From Bacteroidales bacterium (GTDB taxonomy: Bacteria; Bacteroidota; Bacteroidia; Bacteroidales; Paludibacteraceae): DNA of 43,185 nt. Location of the stretch: contig DUQG01000043.1 of NCBI GenBank assembly GCA_012837935.1, positions 1 to 43,185 on the forward strand, written 5' to 3'. The notes under the pieces were generated by a model. The model was given only the letters and a program-made list of their open reading frames with translations. It made no database searches and was not told the DNA's origin. Below are positions 16,195 to 24,280 of this stretch, one piece after another; the first letter of the stretch is position 1; each line of letters starts with the position of its first letter. Both the position numbers and the translations under genes were made by a program.

Positions 16195-16554
16195 ATGGAA
16201 ATATCCGGAAAAATTATTGCCGTTCTTCCGCTACAAAGCGGACAAGGTAAAAACGGTTTGTGGCGTTCACAAGATTTCGTAGTAGAAACTGGTGATCAAT
16301 ACCCAAAAAGAGCTTGTATTAACTTATTTAACGACCGCATAGACAAATTCCCGGTAGCTGTAGGTGATAGCGTTACCGTAAGTTTTGACATAGAAGCACG
16401 TGAGTATAATGGCAGATGGTACAACACCGTTCGTGCCTGGAACGTAAAAAAACAAGAAGTTGCTGCGCCTGAAGCTCAAGCCGGTGCTCCTGTTCCACCA
16501 CCTGCATTTGATGAAGCTCCTGCTGATAGTAGCGGTAGCGATTTGCCATTCTAA
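16195..16554 (+). CDS. DUF3127 OB-fold protein with an SSB-like C-terminal tip
   Basis: This 119-residue protein matches the Bacteroidota family DUF3127. Residues 1 to about 90 look like a small beta-barrel with MEISGKIIAVLPLQSGQGKN at the start and EYNGRWYNTVRAWNV near the end. The rest is a flexible Ala/Pro/Glu linker that finishes in SSGSDLPF. That ending strongly resembles the acidic, phenylalanine-ended tip of bacterial single-strand DNA-binding proteins (DDDIPF in E. coli), which recruits repair and replication proteins. A nucleic-acid role is therefore plausible but not established. It has its own promoter and terminator, so it is monocistronic. Confidence 0.8.
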   Translation: MEISGKIIAVLPLQSGQGKNGLWRSQDFVVETGDQYPKRACINLFNDRIDKFPVAVGDSVTVSFDIEAREYNGRWYNTVRAWNVKKQEVAAPEAQAGAPVPPPAFDEAPADSSGSDLPF

Positions 16555-16603
16555 ACGGAAATAGTGAAATTATAACAACTAAGCAGTTGTAAATTTATAG
16601 AAA

Positions 16604-16662
16604 CTTGCGAAGGGGTCAGAGAAATAAAAAACAGTTCTGACTTTCCTTCGCAAATTTTTTTT
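16604..16662 (+). terminator. Terminator after the DUF3127 gene
   Basis: TTGCGAAGG (16604-16612) pairs with CCTTCGCAA (16644-16652), an inner GTCAGA/TCTGAC pair extends the stem, and a run of T follows to 16662. Confidence 0.85.
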
Positions 16663-16698
16663 GTAACTTTAGGCTCTTAATATCATTAAGCAAAAACA

Positions 16699-18246
16699 AT
16701 GATGTACCCATTTCTAAGAAAAACAGCACTACTTGCAAGTTCTGCTATTACAGCAGTTACTTTGTCGGCACAAACAAACGACACACGTCCTAATATCATT
16801 CTTTTTATGGTGGATGATATGGGCTGGCAAGACACTTCCCTACCCTTTGCGGACGAAAAAACGCCGCTCAACGAACGTTATCACACCCCAAATATGGAAC
16901 GATTGGCATCACAAGGAATGATGTTTACACAAGCTTATGCCTGTGCTGTTAGTTCACCTACACGTGTAAGCCTGATGACCGGAATGAATGCAGCTCGCCA
17001 TCGTGTAACCAATTGGACACTAGAAAAGAATAAATCTACTGATATAAAAAGCGATGTGCTGGAATTTCCCGAATGGAATATAAACGGCATTTGCCAAGTG
17101 CCCGGTATTCCATCTACCTACGAAGTAACTTCATTATCGCAACTGCTTAAAAACAGCGGCTACCATACTATTCACTGCGGCAAAGCACATTGGGGCGCCA
17201 TAGATACGCCGGGTGAAAACCCGCATCATTTTGGTTTTGAAGTGAATACTGCCGGACATGCAGGCGGTGGACTGGCAAGTTATTTAGGCGAGCTGAATTT
17301 CGGCAACCGCACCGATGGAAAACCATCACCTTTGCAAGCTATACCCAATTTGGAAGCCTATTGGGGAAAAGATATTTTCGCAACCGAGGCTTTAACACTG
17401 GAAGCTGTAAAAGCTTTGGAAAAAGCCAAAAACTTAGGGCAACCGTTCTATTTGTATATGTCGCATTACGCCATTCACATTCCGATAGATAAGGACAAAC
17501 GCTTTTACCAAAAGTATATCGATGCAGGACTATCGGAAAAGGAAGCAGGATATGCATCACTGATTGAAGGGATGGATAAAAGCTTGGGGGATTTGATGGA
17601 TTGGCTTGTGGAAAATGATTTAGAGCAGAATACAGTGATTATTTTTATGTCGGATAATGGCGGACTTTCTTCATCAGCTTATTGGCGAGACGAACCGCTA
17701 CATTCGCATAACGCACCGCTCAACAGCGGGAAAGGCTCTGCTTACGAAGGCGGAATACGAGAGCCGATGATTGTAAAGTGGCCGGGAAAGGTGCAAGCTA
17801 ACACCAAATGCAACAGTTACCTGATTATTGAAGATTTTTTCCCTACCATTTTGGATATAGCACAGGTAAAAGAGCGAAAAACTAAACAACCAATTGACGG
17901 TATCAGCTTTATGCCAATGCTGAAAGACAGTTCTTACAAACACAATAACCGCAGTTTTTATTGGAACTATCCAAATCTTTGGGGCAATGAAGGTCCGGGA
18001 ATCGGTCCTACCTGCACCATCCGAAAAGGCGACTGGAAACTCATTTACTACTACGAAACAGGCAAAAAAGAGCTGTTTAACATCACCGATGACATTGGTG
18101 AAACAAAAGATTTGTCGGCACAAAACCCTAAAATCGTCAAAAAACTCTCACGTGAATTAGGGAAATATTTGCGAAACGTAAAGGCACAACGTCCTTCGTT
18201 CAAAGCGACAGGGAAAGCTTGTCCGTGGCCGGATGATGCCCCCTAA
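16699..18246 (+). CDS. Sulfatase (arylsulfatase A type, Ser-type active site)
   Basis: This 515-residue secreted enzyme belongs to the alkaline-phosphatase-like sulfatase family. A signal peptide ends near residue 24 (LSAQ). RPNIILFMVDDMGWQD holds the metal-binding D39 and D40. The active-site motif is S85-S86-P87-T88-R89 (VSSPTRVSLMTG), so the residue to be oxidised to formylglycine is a serine. In anaerobic bacteria that step is done by the radical-SAM enzyme anSME, which is not in this window. HCGKAHWG and MSDNGG carry further conserved residues. It likely removes sulfate from glycans in the periplasm or outside. No SusCD pair is nearby, so the substrate cannot be inferred. Confidence 0.93.
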   Translation: MMYPFLRKTALLASSAITAVTLSAQTNDTRPNIILFMVDDMGWQDTSLPFADEKTPLNERYHTPNMERLASQGMMFTQAYACAVSSPTRVSLMTGMNAARHRVTNWTLEKNKSTDIKSDVLEFPEWNINGICQVPGIPSTYEVTSLSQLLKNSGYHTIHCGKAHWGAIDTPGENPHHFGFEVNTAGHAGGGLASYLGELNFGNRTDGKPSPLQAIPNLEAYWGKDIFATEALTLEAVKALEKAKNLGQPFYLYMSHYAIHIPIDKDKRFYQKYIDAGLSEKEAGYASLIEGMDKSLGDLMDWLVENDLEQNTVIIFMSDNGGLSSSAYWRDEPLHSHNAPLNSGKGSAYEGGIREPMIVKWPGKVQANTKCNSYLIIEDFFPTILDIAQVKERKTKQPIDGISFMPMLKDSSYKHNNRSFYWNYPNLWGNEGPGIGPTCTIRKGDWKLIYYYETGKKELFNITDDIGETKDLSAQNPKIVKKLSRELGKYLRNVKAQRPSFKATGKACPWPDDAP

Positions 18247-18263
18247 ATCCCCCAAAGGGGGAC
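18237..18263. repeat. Second copy of the C/G-rich palindromic repeat
   Basis: CCCCCTAAATCCCCCAAAGG continuing to GGGACTTT spans the sulfatase stop codon. The core matches the repeat at 12920-12957 read on the minus strand. The CCCCC/GGGGG pairing gives a stable hairpin that may act as the 3' end of the sulfatase mRNA. Confidence 0.6.
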
Positions 18264-18318
18264 TTTACGGGATAGTAGTAAAACAAAAAATAGCTGACTC
18301 GATATTTGACAACTATTT

Positions 18319-18372
18319 TGGGGTGCAACGGCATCCTGCCGTTGACTTGTCGGCATCTTGCCGACAATCCCC
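18319..18372. repeat. Two adjacent hairpins enclosed by a GGGG/CCCC stem
   Basis: CAACGGCATCCTGCCGTTG (18326-18344) and TTGTCGGCATCTTGCCGACA (18348-18367) are two strong hairpins sharing the core GGCATCnTGCC. An outer TTGGGG/CCCC pair can close them into a three-way structure. No gene is seen in 18247-18402, between the convergent sulfatase and deacetylase genes. Confidence 0.6.
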
Positions 18373-18396
18373 ACTACAAACTCAAGACTCAGAACT
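18369..18396 (-). repeat. Heptamer array 6 (AGTTnnG, minus strand)
   Basis: Read on the minus strand the units are AGTTCTG, AGTCTTG, AGTTTGT and a closing AGTGGGG. It lies seven bases past the stop of the minus-strand deacetylase gene, the same position that arrays 2, 3 and 5 hold after nuo genes. Confidence 0.55.
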
Positions 18397-18402
18397 AAAC
18401 TT

Positions 18403-19239
18403 CTACCTTCTACTAAAAGTTTTTTCCATCGCACGAATTAGACTCTGTGGTGACCATTCCGGTGCAATCATACGACGTACAGACTGAATAGGATTAATTG
18501 TGTCTTGTTTGGTGGAAAGGATAAACGACATTTTGAAGTGGTCGTTCATTTGAGCGGTTGTCTCTGCATTTGTCAAGCCGTAGGGATAGGCAAAATATTC
18601 TACCGGTTTTCCGATGATTTCTTCCAATTTATTTTTAGGCTCAATTACATTTACACGCAAAATACTGTCGTTGTTGTAGCGAATAGCTCGCGTGTGGTCC
18701 CAACTGTGAAAACCAACCGTATGTCCTGTTTTGGCAAGTTCGGCAAGTTGCTCGGTGGACATATAGTTCTTTTTATTGTAAGTGATGGTCATTATAAAAA
18801 ATACCCCTTTGAAACCGTATTTTTCCAAAATCGGTTTTCCTATAGTAAAATGTTCCACTCGCGAATCATCAAAACTTATCATTACAGGCTTTTCGGGCAG
18901 TTCTTTATTATAAACCAAATAATCGTAGTATTCATCCGGATTGATACTCATATAACCACTATCAGCCAACACTTTAATCTGAGCTTCAAATGTAGCTAGC
19001 GATACGGTGTATTCATCACTTCGACCGTTTTCAATACGGTGATAACAGAGTACGGGAACTTGTTTTTTGGCTAAAATCTCAACAGTAGAGTTTTTCTTTA
19101 TTTCAGGTTCTACCACTTCGCTTGTAGATGTTTGAGTCGAGTCGTTTCCTTCCGGATTGTCAGATGATGATGGTTTATTACAAGCTGAAAAGAGAAAAAA
19201 TGATGCTATAATTACGATTAAATATTTTAGTTTGAACAT
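18403..19239 (-). CDS. Polysaccharide deacetylase family lipoprotein (CE4/NodB)
   Basis: This 278-residue protein has a lipoprotein signal with lipobox cysteine C20 (LFSAC), then a Ser/Thr/Glu-rich linker to about residue 55. The NodB-type domain follows. SFDDS at about 122-126 is motif 1 (usual TFDDG, so the last residue differs), H178-S-W-D-H182 is the metal-binding motif 2, and FAYPYG at about 216-221 is motif 3. D124 or D125 plus the two histidines can form the metal site. It should act on an acetylated polysaccharide at the cell envelope; the substrate is unknown. It is convergent with the sulfatase, and the upstream spacer holds an AT-rich inverted repeat. Confidence 0.85.
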   Translation of the reverse strand: MFKLKYLIVIIASFFLFSACNKPSSSDNPEGNDSTQTSTSEVVEPEIKKNSTVEILAKKQVPVLCYHRIENGRSDEYTVSLATFEAQIKVLADSGYMSINPDEYYDYLVYNKELPEKPVMISFDDSRVEHFTIGKPILEKYGFKGVFFIMTITYNKKNYMSTEQLAELAKTGHTVGFHSWDHTRAIRYNNDSILRVNVIEPKNKLEEIIGKPVEYFAYPYGLTNAETTAQMNDHFKMSFILSTKQDTINPIQSVRRMIAPEWSPQSLIRAMEKTFSRR

Positions 19240-19338
19240 ATAGGTTTAATAAAATATGAATTAGAAAATAAAATGATTACTAGATATTTCGCCTAAATAT
19301 TTTGGCTGATAGATTATATTTAAAAGTTTTAGAGTCAG

Positions 19339-19422
19339 TTAACATTAAGATTATTAAGGCATTAAGACACATTAAGACTGCTTAATGAAAGACTTAACTA
19401 ACTCTTAAATTCTTAATGTTAA
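19339..19422. repeat. TTAAG-rich inverted repeat
   Basis: TTAACATTAAGA (19339-19350) is inverted as TCTTAATGTTAA (19411-19422). Between them ATTAAG recurs every 8 to 10 bases (for example ATTATTAAGG, CATTAAGACAC, ATTAAGACTG). It lies between two minus-strand genes (MFS upstream, deacetylase downstream) and could be a weak terminator or a repeat family member. Confidence 0.5.
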
Positions 19423-19445
19423 AGAAAAAAATATTGATTAATAAC

Positions 19446-20687
19446 TTAGGCTTTTTGAAACATAGTTTTGGTTTCTACTCTAAAATCTTTGTATCTAAAG
19501 AAAAAATAGGCAAACAGCAGTACGCACAGGCCTATCAAAACAGCAAAAACAGCAAAGCTATTCTCGTCTGTGATTGCAGTAGTCAGCGAAAACATAGCCG
19601 TACCAATCAGGATAAAGATAAAGTTCACCATATTCAGATAAGCGATGGTATCACCGCGTTTACGACCCAAATCAGCATGTTGCACCATAGCCATACAAGG
19701 CACTTGAAACACGCCCGCAACAAAGGCAAACAGCGTTACTAATAAGACAAAACCGACAAAAGAGACCGGTATCAGCAACATCACGGCTAAAATCAGAATC
19801 ATTCCCAAGATAGCGGGTAATATTAAGCCTTTGCGTACCGTAGCACCCGAAAGTCGCCCTGTGATGGAAGTTCCCAACGCAATTCCAATGGCAGCAAAAG
19901 CCATCACCATTCCGGTGGCTGAATTGGAAACTTCGTAATGATTTTTACAGTGAATAATGGCGTTCATCTGCACCATGTTGGAAATCAACCAAAATGCGGA
20001 AGCACCCAAGACGGCACTATTTACCAAACGATGGCTTTTCGCAAAAAGGTAATTTTCCTTTAAGAATTTAATTGGATTAAGAGTCTCTGAACCGGACTTT
20101 TCTTCCGGTAGTTCTTTAGCTCGAATGGATTTTGCAGAAAAATAGCCCAAAACAGCTACACCTATTATTATCACGGAAAACAGCCAAAGTGAGTAGTTAT
20201 CCGAAACAACCGATGCGAAGAAAGTTCCAAACAAGATACCCAAGAAAGCCATTGTTTCAAACAATCCGCTACCGAAAGAAGCACCTTCTTCACCACCGAT
20301 ATCGCGTATTAAACTGTATTTTGAAGGAGAATAGAGGCTGCTTTGCGTACCCATCAGCAGCATGGCAATAATTGCCAACTCTATCCACTGAAAATAAAAA
20401 GCAACACATGCTATCAGCATAATCGGCACTTCGATAAGTTTCAAAACCCGAAAAACTTTCAGCTTAGAATACCTTACAGCAAATCGACCACCTAAAGGCG
20501 AGAAAATAAGATAGGGCAAGACCAGACAAGAACCTATAATGGAAATTAACTGTGAGTGAGTCATCCATGCGGGCAAAGTCCATGTAATCGCCACAAAAAT
20601 GATAGAATTTTTCAGGAAATTATCGTTGAAAACACCTAGAAAGTTGGTAATAAAAAGCGCCAACCACTTATTGAGTTTTTGAGCCAT
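19446..20687 (-). CDS. MFS transporter, LplT-like
   Basis: This 413-residue protein has about 12 membrane segments. The opening WLALFITNFLGVFNDNFLKN resembles the start of lysophospholipid transporter LplT and related MFS proteins, which flip lysophospholipids inward for re-acylation. The PLGGRFAVRYSKLKVFR loop is the MFS motif A equivalent. No acyltransferase (Aas) gene or domain is attached, so the substrate is uncertain. A TAATTTTGC box on the minus strand (20710-20718) precedes the start and fits a Bacteroidota -7 element. Confidence 0.75.
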   Translation of the reverse strand: MAQKLNKWLALFITNFLGVFNDNFLKNSIIFVAITWTLPAWMTHSQLISIIGSCLVLPYLIFSPLGGRFAVRYSKLKVFRVLKLIEVPIMLIACVAFYFQWIELAIIAMLLMGTQSSLYSPSKYSLIRDIGGEEGASFGSGLFETMAFLGILFGTFFASVVSDNYSLWLFSVIIIGVAVLGYFSAKSIRAKELPEEKSGSETLNPIKFLKENYLFAKSHRLVNSAVLGASAFWLISNMVQMNAIIHCKNHYEVSNSATGMVMAFAAIGIALGTSITGRLSGATVRKGLILPAILGMILILAVMLLIPVSFVGFVLLVTLFAFVAGVFQVPCMAMVQHADLGRKRGDTIAYLNMVNFIFILIGTAMFSLTTAITDENSFAVFAVLIGLCVLLFAYFFFRYKDFRVETKTMFQKA

Positions 20688-20759
20688 TTGCGTCTAAAAT
20701 AAATTAGCTGCAAAATTACTAATTATTTTCAACGCTCGAAAACAATCCGTAGTGGTCTT

Positions 20760-21302
20760 TTAGAGTTTTAAGATTTTAAATGAGATAGGTAGTTCTAATG
20801 TTCCATCAATGGAATTTCCATTTTTATCGAGCAGGAATAGTTTGGGAAGTAGCTTAGAAGCACGAAGAATTTCATTTTTCATTTCTTCATTTCGAGCTTC
20901 AAGCACATTACAACTTAGCAATTGACCGTTTTTATCGACTTTTAATCGAAGGGTTAAAGTTTCTTCCGTGCTTTTACCTTTCAACTCAGCAGGATAAACA
21001 ATATGTTGAACAAAGAAGCTCATCAATTCTTTGCTAAGCTTGTCAACACAAATTAAACTATCACAATTCAATGTATCTGTGGAAAGGTCGGTGAATTTTG
21101 CATAAGTTGTATCAAGTACAACTTTCGTTTTCCCAACCATTATCATCGGGAACTCACAAGTTTTATTCGGCACAGTATCAGCAACAAAAACTGTGTCCTT
21201 TGTTTCAACAACAATTGGTTGCTTTGACTTTGTCCGTTTTTTTGCAGATAAGTTACCCGTTATCAAAACAAAAAGAAATAATATGTAAAGCGTTTTTCTC
21301 AT
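20760..21302 (-). CDS. Secreted protein with a TonB C-terminal-like domain
   Basis: This 180-residue protein has a signal peptide (about residues 1-20, LSAK) and a Lys-rich stretch after it. The segment from about residue 95 to the end has the pattern of the TonB C-terminal fold: FVQHIVYPAELKGKSTEE, then LRLKVDKNGQLLSCNVLEAR, then a helix and a closing strand. Unlike real TonB it lacks a membrane anchor plus Pro-rich spacer, so it is more likely a periplasmic stand-alone TonB-C-like protein, of which Bacteroidota have many. It is divergent from the subtilase gene. Function is unknown. Confidence 0.6.
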   Translation of the reverse strand: MRKTLYILFLFVLITGNLSAKKRTKSKQPIVVETKDTVFVADTVPNKTCEFPMIMVGKTKVVLDTTYAKFTDLSTDTLNCDSLICVDKLSKELMSFFVQHIVYPAELKGKSTEETLTLRLKVDKNGQLLSCNVLEARNEEMKNEILRASKLLPKLFLLDKNGNSIDGTLELPISFKILKL

Positions 21303-21396
21303 TGAAATTTTTTCTTTCTATACTTTATCAAAAACAGAGCCAAAGATTTCAAACAAACAGTTTTCAAAATAATTAAGACATTTTCTGAATTTATTA

Positions 21397-21404
21397 TATC
21401 TTTG
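21397..21404 (+). promoter_or_regulatory. -7 promoter box for the subtilase-xseA pair
   Basis: TATCTTTG fits TAnnTTTG and lies 27 bases before the chosen start at 21432. This supports the downstream ATG rather than an upstream one at 21402, which would sit on the promoter itself. No clear TTG is seen at the -33 position. Confidence 0.55.
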
Positions 21405-21431
21405 CATTTATTAAAAGTTCAAAGTCAAATT

Positions 21432-23036
21432 ATGAAAAAACTTGCATTTCTTATTAGTCTTTTACTAATAACAGTTTCTTTTTCAGTTAGAGCACAGTCC
21501 TACTTTTTCTACGTGCAACTGAAAGATAAAAACGGCTCACCCTATTCGCTCGACAAACCTTCTGACTTTCTTTCTGAAAGAGCTTTACTACGCCGTGCAC
21601 ATTTCAATATCTCGCTTGACAGCACCGACTTACCTGTAAATCCATATTATATCAAAGCCATAAGTTCGGAAGATATACATATTCACGCTACTACCAAATG
21701 GCTAAACGGACTAACAATAAGGCTAAAAGATAGCACACAAATTGAGAGTATCAAAAACTTGGACTTTGTGGATTTTGTACAATTTACGGGAATAACTGAC
21801 GAAATCAATCAAACGCCGAGCAAAAGAAAAAGGACAAAAGAAAGCAATTACGATTACGGCTCTGCAGCCACCCAAATCAACCAACTAAACGGACAATTCC
21901 TACATCAGCAAGGCTATAAAGGCGAAAACATCCATATCGCTGTGATAGATGCCGGATTTATGAATGTGGATAGTAATCCGGTTTTCAACCCTCTATTTTC
22001 AGAAGATAGATTGCTGAGTACCAAAGATTTTGCTAATCCTTTTTCAAATATTTATAGAGAAGATGCACACGGTGCTCATGTACTTTCAACGATGGCAGCA
22101 GAAGTGGATGGAAGTTTTGTAGGAACTGCACCCAAAGCTTCTTTTCACCTGCTCCGAACGGAAGCAGCAATCGGTGAATATCTCTATGAGCCTGACATGT
22201 GGATTTCTGCCATTGAATATGCCGATAGTGCAGGCGTGGATTTAGCAACCACTTCACTGGGATACACCACATTTGATGATGCTGGTATGGATTATAACTA
22301 TTCCGATTTGGATGGAAAAACAATTCGTGCCAGTATCGCAGCTAATTTAGCCTATCAAAAAGGAATTTTCTTAATTAATGCTGCCGGAAATGACGGTGGA
22401 AACTCTTGGCGACATATCGGTGTCCCTGCCGATGCAGAAGGTGTTATAACCGTTGGTTCGGTAAATAAAGACAGCCTTTATTCATCTTTTTCTTCCATAG
22501 GACCATCCGCTGATGGCAGGGTGAAACCGGAACTGGTGGCAATCGGACAACGCTCGGCAATCGTTAATCCGTACGGAAACCCAACAAGCGGCAATGGAAC
22601 TTCCTTCGCTGCACCGATATTGGCAGGTGCCTCTGCCTGTTTTTTACAAGCTGCAAAAAAATTGGTACCCACTCTCAGTATAAAAGAAATTCAGGAACTG
22701 ATATTTAAAAGTGCTCATACCTATGAAACCCCAACACCCCAACTGGGTTATGGGATTCCAAACTTTGAAAAAGCATATTCGATGCTTTTAAGTAGCTCTT
22801 TGATAAAAACTTATCACTCACCATCTACAAACAAAAACACTTTCAAAGTAGTTGTTTCTGACACACAAAACGACATACTGCTTAATCTTTCATCGGAAAT
22901 TCCAATGCAAAAAAGAGAAGTTGGTATTTACTCCACATCCGGTCAATTGCTATTAAAAACAAAAGTTACCAACAACAGAGTAATACTACGCAATAATAAC
23001 TTGCAAAAAGGGATTTATATTTTACACGTGCACTAA
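21432..23036 (+). CDS. S8 subtilisin-like protease with T9SS type A sorting domain
   Basis: This 534-residue secreted serine protease starts at ATG 21432, which gives a clean signal peptide (MKKLAFLISLLLITVSFSVR, cut after AQ). The catalytic triad is D173 (AVIDAGF), H213 (AHGAHVLST) and S391 (GNGTSFAAPILAG), with oxyanion N320 (AAGND). Residues from about 460 match the type IX secretion C-terminal domain, with VGIYSTSGQLLLKTKV and the final LQKGIYILHV. The protein should pass the outer membrane by T9SS and may stay on the surface. One base separates its stop from the xseA start, so the genes are co-transcribed. Confidence 0.93.
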   Translation: MKKLAFLISLLLITVSFSVRAQSYFFYVQLKDKNGSPYSLDKPSDFLSERALLRRAHFNISLDSTDLPVNPYYIKAISSEDIHIHATTKWLNGLTIRLKDSTQIESIKNLDFVDFVQFTGITDEINQTPSKRKRTKESNYDYGSAATQINQLNGQFLHQQGYKGENIHIAVIDAGFMNVDSNPVFNPLFSEDRLLSTKDFANPFSNIYREDAHGAHVLSTMAAEVDGSFVGTAPKASFHLLRTEAAIGEYLYEPDMWISAIEYADSAGVDLATTSLGYTTFDDAGMDYNYSDLDGKTIRASIAANLAYQKGIFLINAAGNDGGNSWRHIGVPADAEGVITVGSVNKDSLYSSFSSIGPSADGRVKPELVAIGQRSAIVNPYGNPTSGNGTSFAAPILAGASACFLQAAKKLVPTLSIKEIQELIFKSAHTYETPTPQLGYGIPNFEKAYSMLLSSSLIKTYHSPSTNKNTFKVVVSDTQNDILLNLSSEIPMQKREVGIYSTSGQLLLKTKVTNNRVILRNNNLQKGIYILHVH

Positions 23037-23037
23037 A

Positions 23038-24270
23038 ATGATAGATTCTATCTCATTATCAGAACTAAGTCAGCAGGTTACGGACGTTATCCAGCTTAAT
23101 TTTGCGATGCCTGTATGGGTACGAGCCGAAATCAGCGAATTGCGTGAAAATAACGGACATTGCTACTTAGAACTAATTGAAAAGGACGAAGATAGTCACA
23201 ACATTATTGCTAAAGCTCGTGCAACCATCTGGTCTAGTACGTATCGAATGCTGAAACCTTACTTTGAAAGCAGCACAAGCGAGAGTTTACGTGCCGGATT
23301 AAATGTGCTGGTTTCTGCGAAGGTAGAATATAGTGGACTTTATGGTTTTAGCCTGAACATTAGAGATATTGATCCAGTTTTTACTATTGGTGAATTGGCT
23401 GCTCGAAGACTACAAATTATCCGACAATTAGAAGAAGAAGGCGTAGTGGATATAAACAAATCGCTCCCCTTCCCTACTCTTCCTCAGCGACTTGCGATTA
23501 TCTCATCCAAAACGGCTGCCGGTTACGGCGATTTTTGCGACCAGCTAAAAAACAATTCTTCAAAGTTTGCTTTCTATCCCAAATTATTTCCGGCTATTAT
23601 GCAAGGGATGCAGGCAGAAGCATCTATTATTCAAGCGCTTGAAAAGATTTTTGAACATATCGAACTTTTTGACGTAGTAATCATTATAAGGGGTGGCGGT
23701 GCTACTACCGATTTATCTTGTTTCGACAACTACAACTTAGCCTTAAATTGTGCTCAATTTCCTCTCCCGATTATTGCGGGTATTGGGCATCAACGCGATG
23801 TTTCTATTCTCGACATGGTGGCTCATACAAGTGTAAAAACACCGACAGCCGCAGCTGAGTTCTTGATTTCTAAATTGAGTTTAGAAAAAGAAAACCTAAG
23901 AATGCTTGTAAACAGTATTTCCGATGAAGTAATGCAGACTTCTATTGCAGAAAACAGGCGATTGGATATGCTGAAATTACGCATTAGACAAGCAGGAAAG
24001 ACAGGATTTTTGAAAGAAAACAACCGAATAAATGCTTTGCAATTTCAGCTAAAAAACCTTGCTCGTAAACGAATAATGCTTGAAAGCAACAAACTTCAAC
24101 TTATTGAAACAAAACTAAAAACTCACTCGCCGGAATTTCTTATAGAACGAGGTTACAGTATCACAACACTTAATGGGAAACGCCTTACGTCCAAAGAACA
24201 AGTGAAGGAAGGTGACCAAATAACCACTCATTTGTCTGACGGCAGCTTTGAAAGTGTTGTTTCAAAATAG
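23038..24270 (+). CDS. xseA: Exodeoxyribonuclease VII large subunit
   Basis: This 410-residue protein matches XseA, which with XseB degrades single-stranded DNA into oligonucleotides. The N-terminal OB-fold covers about residues 1-105 (VWVRAEISELRENNGHCYLEL). The catalytic domain holds IIIRGGGATTDLSCFDNYNL and PIIAGIGHQRDVSILDMVAH, followed by a coiled coil and a short C-terminal barrel. The small-subunit gene xseB often follows xseA, but here the next gene is convergent GH92 only 10 bases away, so xseB must lie elsewhere or be absent. It starts one base after the subtilase stop. Confidence 0.96.
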   Translation: MIDSISLSELSQQVTDVIQLNFAMPVWVRAEISELRENNGHCYLELIEKDEDSHNIIAKARATIWSSTYRMLKPYFESSTSESLRAGLNVLVSAKVEYSGLYGFSLNIRDIDPVFTIGELAARRLQIIRQLEEEGVVDINKSLPFPTLPQRLAIISSKTAAGYGDFCDQLKNNSSKFAFYPKLFPAIMQGMQAEASIIQALEKIFEHIELFDVVIIIRGGGATTDLSCFDNYNLALNCAQFPLPIIAGIGHQRDVSILDMVAHTSVKTPTAAAEFLISKLSLEKENLRMLVNSISDEVMQTSIAENRRLDMLKLRIRQAGKTGFLKENNRINALQFQLKNLARKRIMLESNKLQLIETKLKTHSPEFLIERGYSITTLNGKRLTSKEQVKEGDQITTHLSDGSFESVVSK

Positions 24271-24280
24271 TCGCAAAATC

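Noticed and set aside
4775-18396. CRISPR array from the short tandem repeats
   Set aside because: Units are seven bases with no unique spacers between them, and no cas genes are present.
24271-24280. An xseB gene after xseA
   Set aside because: Only ten bases separate xseA from the convergent glycosidase, and no small coding frame fits.
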